18,185 bases of DNA from an uncultured Lachnospiraceae bacterium. GTDB taxonomy: Bacteria; Bacillota; Clostridia; Lachnospirales; Lachnospiraceae. Position numbers and translations under genes: made by a program. Where the stretch lies: NCBI GenBank assembly GCA_910588885.1, contig CAJUSQ010000056.1:1-18185 (forward strand), in the 5' to 3' direction. Positions 13,412 through 18,185 of the stretch are shown here, one piece after another. Position 1 is the stretch's first letter; each line of letters begins with the position of its first letter. The notes under the pieces were generated by a model that saw nothing but the letters and a program-made list of their open reading frames with translations, was not told where the DNA came from and did not search any database.

Positions 13412-13688
13412 TTTTTACCTCCTGGTTATTGCATATGCTTTTTTGATAAAGTTTTAAGGCTCTTTTTATTTCCTCATTCCGAAATTCTCCATCCTGCGGC
13501 AATAATTCGGTAACTTCTTCCGGAAGCTTTTTTATTATCTGAATATGTTTTTTATTCTTCCTTTTCGGCTTTTCCACGGTCTTCAACCTGCCGTCTGCCA
13601 AATATAGATCGGCTTCTTCTTCTTTAATAATTACATAATAACTGCCTTTATCGTGGCCGGATTTTGATTGTGCCAATTTTCCCTTCAT
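13389..13688 (-). CDS. KOW-domain RNA-binding protein (YbzG / L14e-L6e-like)
   Basis: 99 aa. The first 55 residues form a KOW-type RNA-binding domain (LAQSKSGHDKGSYYVII, LADGRLKTVEKPKRKNKKHIQ), closely like Bacillus YbzG, which has the same place between map and infA. The remainder is predicted helical (EEVTELLPQDGEFRNEEIKRALKLYQ) with an unmatched tail. The exact role is unknown; the neighbourhood and the eukaryotic L14e/L27e-like fold suggest binding to rRNA or the ribosome. GGGAGG lies 5 nt before the ATG, 13 nt after the map stop. Its last 23 nt overlap infA. Confidence 0.9.
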   Translation of the reverse strand: MKGKLAQSKSGHDKGSYYVIIKEEEADLYLADGRLKTVEKPKRKNKKHIQIIKKLPEEVTELLPQDGEFRNEEIKRALKLYQKSICNNQEVKNVESRCN

Positions 13689-13701
13689 CTGCGCCTCCCG
13701 G

Positions 13702-14466
13702 TCAGCGTTCGTCCGCCGTCAAAGTCAGAATCTCCGGCTCACCGGATGTAATCAAAACCGTATTCTCATAATGGGCTGACAGAGAACCGTCTTCCGTCAT
13801 TACTGTCCAGTTGTCATTCAGCCATTCCACATCATAGCGGCCCGCATTGATCATCGGCTCAATGGCCAACGTCATCCCGGCCCGAAGCCGGATCCCTCTG
13901 CTTCGCTGTCTGTAATTCGGAATCTGCGGGTCCTCGTGCAGACGGGTTCCAATCCCATGTCCCACCAGGTCCCTTACCACACCATATCCAAAGCTTTCTG
14001 CATAAGTTGCAATGGCATTTGAAATGTCATGCAGATGTCTGCCTTCCTTTGCATATTGGATGCCTTCAAAAAAGCTCTGCCTTGTTCTTTCCATTAATAA
14101 TGCTGCTTCCGGAGAAACCTCTTCAATTCCGTGAGTTCTGGCCGCGTCGGAATGATATCCTTTATAAATCACCCCAATATCCAGGCTTACGATATCACCC
14201 GGACGAATGATCCGTTTCTTTGTTGGAATCCCGTGTACCACCTCGTCATTTACCGATACACAGACGGAAGCCGGATATCCGTTGTAATTCTTAAAAGAAG
14301 GGATACATCCAAAGCTTCGGATGATTTCATCCCCCGTCTTATCCACTTCCCAGGTTGACATTCCTGCTTTCAGTTCTTTCCCCAGCGTTTCATGGACCTT
14401 CGCCAGAATCTTCCCGGCCGCACGCATTAATTCTATTTCTCTGGCAGATTTTATTGATACCGACAT
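13702..14466 (-). CDS. map: Type I methionine aminopeptidase
   Basis: Removes the initiator methionine from new proteins. 254 aa. All five metal ligands are present: D96 in SLDIG, D107 in HSDAAR, H170 in VGHGIG, E203 in AIEPM and E234 in HYENT; H79 in VVHGIP is the substrate-side histidine. There is no N-terminal SEC-C zinc motif, so it is the short form. Starts 3 nt after the adk stop with AGGAG 8 nt upstream inside adk, so translation is coupled. The adk-map pair after secY is the standard Firmicute layout. Confidence 0.98.
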   Translation of the reverse strand: MSVSIKSAREIELMRAAGKILAKVHETLGKELKAGMSTWEVDKTGDEIIRSFGCIPSFKNYNGYPASVCVSVNDEVVHGIPTKKRIIRPGDIVSLDIGVIYKGYHSDAARTHGIEEVSPEAALLMERTRQSFFEGIQYAKEGRHLHDISNAIATYAESFGYGVVRDLVGHGIGTRLHEDPQIPNYRQRSRGIRLRAGMTLAIEPMINAGRYDVEWLNDNWTVMTEDGSLSAHYENTVLITSGEPEILTLTADER

Positions 14467-14469
14467 CTC

Positions 14470-15114
14470 TTACGCTCCTAAAATTCCCACAATGGCGTCG
14501 AATACGGCTTCCATTGGCTGTGTCCCGTCTACTGTTTTTAAAATATTCTGTTTTTTATAATAATCAATCAAAGGCTGAGTCTGGGCATGATATACCTCTA
14601 AGCGCTTTTGCACGGTTTCCGGCTTATCGTCTTCCCGCAGTACCACCTTGCTTCCGCAGGCATCGCAGATCCCCTCTACCTTGGTGGGAATTGTTACGAT
14701 ATGGTACGTTGCACCGCAGTCCAGGCAGGCACGGCGTCCGGACATCCGGTTAATAATGTTCTCGTCGGGAACATCTACGTCTATGGCGTAATCCATCGCT
14801 TCCCCTAAGCCCTTCAGCGCTTCGTCCAAAGCTTCTGCCTGGGGAATCGTCCTGGGGAACCCATCCAGTACAAAACCGTTTTTACAATCCTCATTCTGGA
14901 TTCGGTCGATTACTAATGCGACTGTTAATTCATCCGGCACTAAAAGTCCCTGATCCATATAGGTTTTTGCTTTCTGTCCCAGTTCCGTTCCGTTCTTGAT
15001 GTTGGCACGGAAAATATCGCCGGTGGAAATATGCGGTACCCCGTACTTTTCGGCTATTTTCTTGGCCTGAGTTCCTTTTCCGGCTCCGGGAGCTCCTAAC
15101 ATAATTATTTTCAT
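14470..15114 (-). CDS. adk: Adenylate kinase, long form with zinc LID
   Basis: Catalyses ATP + AMP to 2 ADP. 214 aa. P-loop GAPGAGKGTQ (7-16), AMP site TGDIFR (31-36) and LDGFPRT (83-89), and a long LID domain at about 122-160 with four cysteines C130, C133, C150, C153 that bind a structural zinc. GGAGG is 8 nt before the ATG. Placed between secY and map; separated from secY by 72 nt that include a strong hairpin. Confidence 0.98.
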   Translation of the reverse strand: MKIIMLGAPGAGKGTQAKKIAEKYGVPHISTGDIFRANIKNGTELGQKAKTYMDQGLLVPDELTVALVIDRIQNEDCKNGFVLDGFPRTIPQAEALDEALKGLGEAMDYAIDVDVPDENIINRMSGRRACLDCGATYHIVTIPTKVEGICDACGSKVVLREDDKPETVQKRLEVYHAQTQPLIDYYKKQNILKTVDGTQPMEAVFDAIVGILGA

Positions 15115-15141
15115 AACAAATACCTCCTATATAAACAAGTT

Positions 15142-15175
15142 TAGTGCACTATGGGAAGTGCCTTCTGCACTTCCC
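15142..15175 (-). promoter_or_regulatory. Hairpin and palindrome between secY and adk
   Basis: GGGAAGTGC (15153-15161) and GCACTTCCC (15167-15175) form a perfect 9-bp stem with a 5-nt loop. The 10-bp palindrome TAGTGCACTA (15142-15151) lies next to it on the adk side. There is no T-run, so it is not a terminator. It may tune the relative level of adk-map versus secY through mRNA stability. Confidence 0.6.
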
Positions 15176-15186
15176 CACAGTACACA

Positions 15187-16506
15187 TTAGTCATTCAGAA
15201 ATCCTTTATAATAACGTACTCTCATCTGAGATTCAATCTGCTTCAAGGTTTCGATTACAACACCTACAATAATGATAATGGATGTTCCTCCAAAGGAAAC
15301 ACTGGCGCCGAATACACCGTTAAAGAAGATCGGGATCACCGCAACAATTACCAATGCCACTGCTCCAATAAATACGATATAATTCAAGATTCTGGTCAAA
15401 TACTCACTGGTCGGTTTCCCTGGACGAATTCCGGGAATAAAACCGCCCTGCTTCTTCATATTGTTTGCAATCTCCAGGGGATTAAAAGTAATCGAAGTAT
15501 AGAAATACGCAAACGCAATGACCAAAACGATATATACCAGCAAGCCAATCGTATAAACCGGCTGTTTGGGATTGCACCAATACTGCTGGGACAAACCATG
15601 AAGAATCTTGCTTCCGATTCCCGTTCCGTTTCCTTTCCCCAGGATACTGGCAATTACCACCGGGAACTGCATCAGGGACTGGGCAAAGATAATCGGGATT
15701 ACGCCGGCCGTATTCACTTTCAGCGGAATATGGGTAGACTGGCCGCCCACCTGCTTCCTGCCCTGAATCTTCTTGGAATACTGTACCGGAATCCGGCGCT
15801 GGCCATCTTGGAGCAATACAACAAAGACTACCACTGCCAGAATAATAGCAAGGATAATCACGGCTGCCAATACGGCCTTGCCGATATTGCTGCTGCTTGC
15901 AATAAACTGCTGGTATAACGACATCAGGTCTTCCGGAATCCGGGAGATGATGTTAATCGTCAGAACAATGGAAATACCGTTACCCACGCCTTTTTCGGTA
16001 ATCCGCTCACCAATCCACATTAAAACTGCAGATCCGGCTGTCATGGTTGCCACAATCGTAAGAACCGACAATGCATTGAAATTTTCCAGATAACCGCTGC
16101 GGCCGAAACCGATGGCCATTGCCGTAGATTCAATCAACGCAAGAGCGACCGTCAGATAACGGGTAATTTCCGCAATCTTCTTCCTTCCGTCTTCTCCATC
16201 CTTCTGCATCTCCTCCAATTTCGGAATTGCAATGGTCAGAAGCTGCATAATAATGGACGACGTAATATACGGCGTAATACTCAATGCAAACACCGTCATC
16301 TGTAAAAAGGAACCGCCGGTAATCGCATCAAAGAAATTGAATGCATCCATTCCCTGATCCGCAAACCAGGTAGCAAGCAGTCCCCGGTTCACACCCGGAA
16401 TCGGCAGCTGTGAGCCTAACCGAATTACAATTAACATAAAAAATGTGAAAATAATCCGGTTTCTGACATCTTTAATTTTAAATGCATTACGGAGTGTCTC
16501 CAGCAT
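15187..16506 (-). CDS. secY: Protein translocase subunit SecY
   Basis: Central pore of the Sec translocon in the cytoplasmic membrane; works with SecE, SecG and SecA. 439 aa, normal length, with ten hydrophobic segments readable. The plug-region motif RLGSQLPIPGVN (residues about 29-40), the loop motif QDGQRRIPVQYSKK, PLKVNTAGVIPIIFAQS, and the cytosolic loop NMKKQGGFIPGIRPGKPT are all typical of SecY. The start codon overlaps the rplO stop (TAATG), with GAGGTGATCT upstream, so it is translationally coupled to L15. The C-terminus RVRYYKGFLND is the usual short Firmicute tail. Confidence 0.98.
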   Translation of the reverse strand: MLETLRNAFKIKDVRNRIIFTFFMLIVIRLGSQLPIPGVNRGLLATWFADQGMDAFNFFDAITGGSFLQMTVFALSITPYITSSIIMQLLTIAIPKLEEMQKDGEDGRKKIAEITRYLTVALALIESTAMAIGFGRSGYLENFNALSVLTIVATMTAGSAVLMWIGERITEKGVGNGISIVLTINIISRIPEDLMSLYQQFIASSSNIGKAVLAAVIILAIILAVVVFVVLLQDGQRRIPVQYSKKIQGRKQVGGQSTHIPLKVNTAGVIPIIFAQSLMQFPVVIASILGKGNGTGIGSKILHGLSQQYWCNPKQPVYTIGLLVYIVLVIAFAYFYTSITFNPLEIANNMKKQGGFIPGIRPGKPTSEYLTRILNYIVFIGAVALVIVAVIPIFFNGVFGASVSFGGTSIIIIVGVVIETLKQIESQMRVRYYKGFLND

Positions 16507-16943
16507 TAGATCACCTCTGCTTTTCCACCAAGAGCTTCAATCTTTTCTTTTGCGCCTGCGCTAAAGGCATTTACCTGTACCGTAAGCTTCTTAGTAAATT
16601 CGCCGTTTCCAAGAATCTTAACGCCGTCTCTTGGATTCTTTACGATTCCGCGTTCCATCAAAGATTCCACTGTTACTACTGCGTCATTCTCAAATACCTC
16701 TAAAGCAGATACGTTTACCCCGACAATGATCTTGGAGTTCCTGTTCGTAAATCCTCTCTTCGGTATTCTTCTGTATAAAGGCATCTGACCGCCTTCGAAA
16801 CCAATTCTGGGCGCTCCGGAACGGGCCTTCTGTCCCTTATGGCCTTTTCCTGCCGTCTTACCATTTCCGGAACCATGTCCGCGGCCTCTTCTGAAACTAT
16901 TATGTGTGGAACCTTCCGCTGGTCTTAAATTTGATAAGTCCAT
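16506..16943 (-). CDS. rplO: Large ribosomal subunit protein uL15
   Basis: Late-assembly 50S protein. 145 aa. The Gly/Arg-rich N-terminal arm (MDLSNLRPAEGSTHNSFRRG, then GHGSGNGKTAGKGHKGQKAR) threads into 23S rRNA; FEGGQMPLYRRIPKRGF and the C-terminal NAFSAGAKEKIEALGGKAEVI are family hallmarks. AAGGAGG stands upstream of ATG. Its TAA shares a base with the secY ATG. Confidence 0.98.
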   Translation of the reverse strand: MDLSNLRPAEGSTHNSFRRGRGHGSGNGKTAGKGHKGQKARSGAPRIGFEGGQMPLYRRIPKRGFTNRNSKIIVGVNVSALEVFENDAVVTVESLMERGIVKNPRDGVKILGNGEFTKKLTVQVNAFSAGAKEKIEALGGKAEVI

Positions 16944-16965
16944 CCTGACACCTCCTTATCTCTTC

Positions 16966-17148
16966 TTAAATTTCTTCTACTTTCACTAAATGCTTCACTT
17001 GCTGAACCATACCTCTCACCGCTGGGTTGTCCGGCATCTCCACTGTCTTGTTGAGCTTACGCAGTCCCAGGGCTTCCACTGTCTTTCTGTGCTTTGGAGT
17101 CGCACCGATCGTAGATTTCACAAGCGTGATTTTTAATTTATCTGCCAT
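16966..17148 (-). CDS. rpmD: Large ribosomal subunit protein uL30
   Basis: Small 50S protein, 60 aa. LKITLVKSTIGATPKHRKTVEALGLRKLNKTVEMPDNPAVRGMV shows the single ferredoxin-like L30 fold of bacteria. Start MADKLKI is preferred; a TTG two codons earlier sits too close to GGAGG. It lies between rpsE (15 nt) and rplO (22 nt). Confidence 0.97.
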   Translation of the reverse strand: MADKLKITLVKSTIGATPKHRKTVEALGLRKLNKTVEMPDNPAVRGMVQQVKHLVKVEEI

Positions 17149-17163
17149 TTCCAAATTCCCTCC

Positions 17164-17673
17164 TTAACCGAGTATCTCTTCCACAGATTTCCCGCGAAGC
17201 TTCGCTACCTCTTCCGGAGATTTTAACTGACTCAACGCGTCAATTGTAGCAAGTACAACGTTCTGTTTGTTATTGGAGCCTAAAGATTTGGTACGGATAT
17301 TCTTAATCCCTGCCAATTCACACACATTACGTGCCGGACCGCCTGCAATTACACCGGTACCTTCCGGAGCTCTCTTTAACAATACGGACGCGCCGGTATG
17401 CTTTCCCATAATGTCATGTGTGATACTGTTGTTATCATCTAATTTTACAGTGATCAGTTTCTTCATAGCATCTTCTTTGCCTTTGCGGATGGCTTCCGGA
17501 ATCTCGGTAGCTTTCCCAAGACCGGCGCCTACATGACCGTTGCCATCGCCAACAACAACAAGAGCTGTGAAACGCATGTTACGTCCGCCTTTTACAACCT
17601 TTGTAACACGCTTAATTGATACCACTTTTTCATTTAATTCTAATTGACTAGCATCAATAATTGTACGTTTCAT
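17164..17673 (-). CDS. rpsE: Small ribosomal subunit protein uS5
   Basis: 30S protein involved in decoding fidelity and the mRNA entry site. 169 aa. The N-terminal double-stranded-RNA-binding-like domain includes VVSIKRVTKVVKGGRNMRF, whose KVVKGG loop is the place where spectinomycin-resistance changes arise; it reads as wild type. Then GDGNGHVGAGLGKATEIPEA and the C-terminal GGPARNVCELAGIKNI. GGAGG is 8-9 nt before ATG. A 67-nt spacer with inverted repeats precedes it. Confidence 0.98.
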   Translation of the reverse strand: MKRTIIDASQLELNEKVVSIKRVTKVVKGGRNMRFTALVVVGDGNGHVGAGLGKATEIPEAIRKGKEDAMKKLITVKLDDNNSITHDIMGKHTGASVLLKRAPEGTGVIAGGPARNVCELAGIKNIRTKSLGSNNKQNVVLATIDALSQLKSPEEVAKLRGKSVEEILG

Positions 17674-17705
17674 GTATTGTTTCCTCCTATAATGATGAAT
17701 CTTAT

Positions 17706-17751
17706 CGGGCTTCGCCCAATAAGCCCGGAATCCTGGATTCCTAGAATTCTA
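17706..17751 (-). promoter_or_regulatory. Cluster of inverted repeats at the rplR stop, before rpsE
   Basis: Three neighbouring elements: stem CGGGCTT/AAGCCCG (17706-17712 with 17721-17727, 8-nt loop), inverted repeat GGAATCC-T-GGATTCC (17727-17741), and palindrome TAGAATTCTA (17742-17751) over the rplR stop codon. There is no T-run, so termination is unlikely. They could act in mRNA processing. Confidence 0.5.
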
Positions 17752-18109
17752 ACCCTGCTTCTCTTGCTGCATCAGCTAAAGCTTTGATTTTTCCCTGATA
17801 TATGAAGCCGCCTCGATCAAAGACCACAGTGTTAATCCCTTTTTCTAATGCCTTCTTTGCGATCACAGTACCCAAATGTGCTGCTGCATCCACGTTATTA
17901 GTCTTTTCTAATTCTGCCTTTACCTCTTTCTGGAGGGTAGAAGCAGAAACAAGGGTATTTCCAACTGTATCGTCAATAATTTGAGCGTACATATGATTAT
18001 TGCTTCGAAATACAGCCAGACGCGGTCTTTCAGCAGTTCCGCTGATACGGTTACGTATTCTTCTATGTTTTTTCAAACGAACATCTGTTCTTGATTTCTT
18101 ACTAACCAT
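17741..18109 (-). CDS. rplR: Large ribosomal subunit protein uL18
   Basis: Binds 5S rRNA and anchors it in the 50S central protuberance. 122 aa. Motifs: a basic N-terminus (RLKKHRRIRNRISGTAERPR), LAVFRSNNHMYAQIIDD, and the C-terminal VVFDRGGFIYQGKIKALADAAREAGL. GGAG lies 10 nt before the ATG. It follows rplF after 19 nt in the usual spc order. Confidence 0.98.
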   Translation of the reverse strand: MVSKKSRTDVRLKKHRRIRNRISGTAERPRLAVFRSNNHMYAQIIDDTVGNTLVSASTLQKEVKAELEKTNNVDAAAHLGTVIAKKALEKGINTVVFDRGGFIYQGKIKALADAAREAGLEF

Positions 18110-18128
18110 TCCTGTCTCACTCCTTTAA

Positions 18129-18185
18129 TTATTTCTTACCAGTCTTACCAACTTTACGTCTGATCACTTCATCAGCATATTTGAT
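18129..18185 (-). CDS. rplF: Large ribosomal subunit protein uL6, C-terminal end only
   Basis: Only the last 18 residues and the stop are in the window: IKYADEVIRRKVGKTGKK. The GIKYADEVIRRKVGK-type end is characteristic of L6, and L6 just upstream of L18 is the standard spc operon order. The rest lies beyond the right edge. Confidence 0.9.
   Translation of the reverse strand: MKYADEVIRRKVGKTGKK

Noticed and set aside
15151..15918. 255-codon plus-strand open frame
   Set aside because: Antisense to secY; the translation is Asn/His-rich and low in structure, as expected of a shadow frame.

Overview
The window looks like chromosomal DNA of a low-to-mid GC Firmicute, most likely a Lachnospiraceae-type Clostridium. 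The evidence is protein-level: an RlmD with Fe-S cysteines, a 178-aa L17 with a large internal insertion, an S4 gene kept inside the alpha operon, and a MutS2 whose Smr motif reads INLIG. There is no sign of phage, plasmid, insertion sequence, CRISPR array, tRNA or rRNA. The genus cannot be named from this window.

Left part (1-3885, minus strand): a three-gene operon of a membrane-anchored HtrA-like protein with a PDZ domain whose protease triad is lost, then the exoribonuclease YhaM, then the 23S rRNA m5U methyltransferase RlmD, which runs off the left edge. A compact divergent promoter pair (3904-3969) separates this operon from the rightward genes.

Middle (4083-8662, plus strand): mutS2, then an OmpR/PhoB-type response regulator and its sensor histidine kinase, which overlap by 4 nt. 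A bidirectional hairpin terminator (8667-8708) lies between the kinase and a leftward small orphan gene of unknown function (8782-9033). The next 300 bp hold the terminator of the ribosomal operon.

Right part (9358-18185, minus strand): the end of the spc operon followed by the alpha operon. In transcription order it holds rplF (3' end only), rplR, rpsE, rpmD, rplO, secY, adk, map, a KOW RNA-binding protein, infA, rpmJ, rpsM, rpsK, rpsD, rpoA and rplQ. Most genes are tightly packed or overlapping. A near-consensus promoter between infA and rpmJ can uncouple the alpha part. Two unusually long gaps break the packing: 402 bp before rpsM and 206 bp before rplQ. Both can form hairpins and are candidate regulatory leaders.

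Most of the window is housekeeping. I do not see a clear new system such as a defence island or biosynthetic cluster. The points most worth following are the conserved-looking dead protease next to yhaM, the extra C-terminal domain on RlmD, the two long leaders in the alpha operon, and the orphan 83-aa gene.
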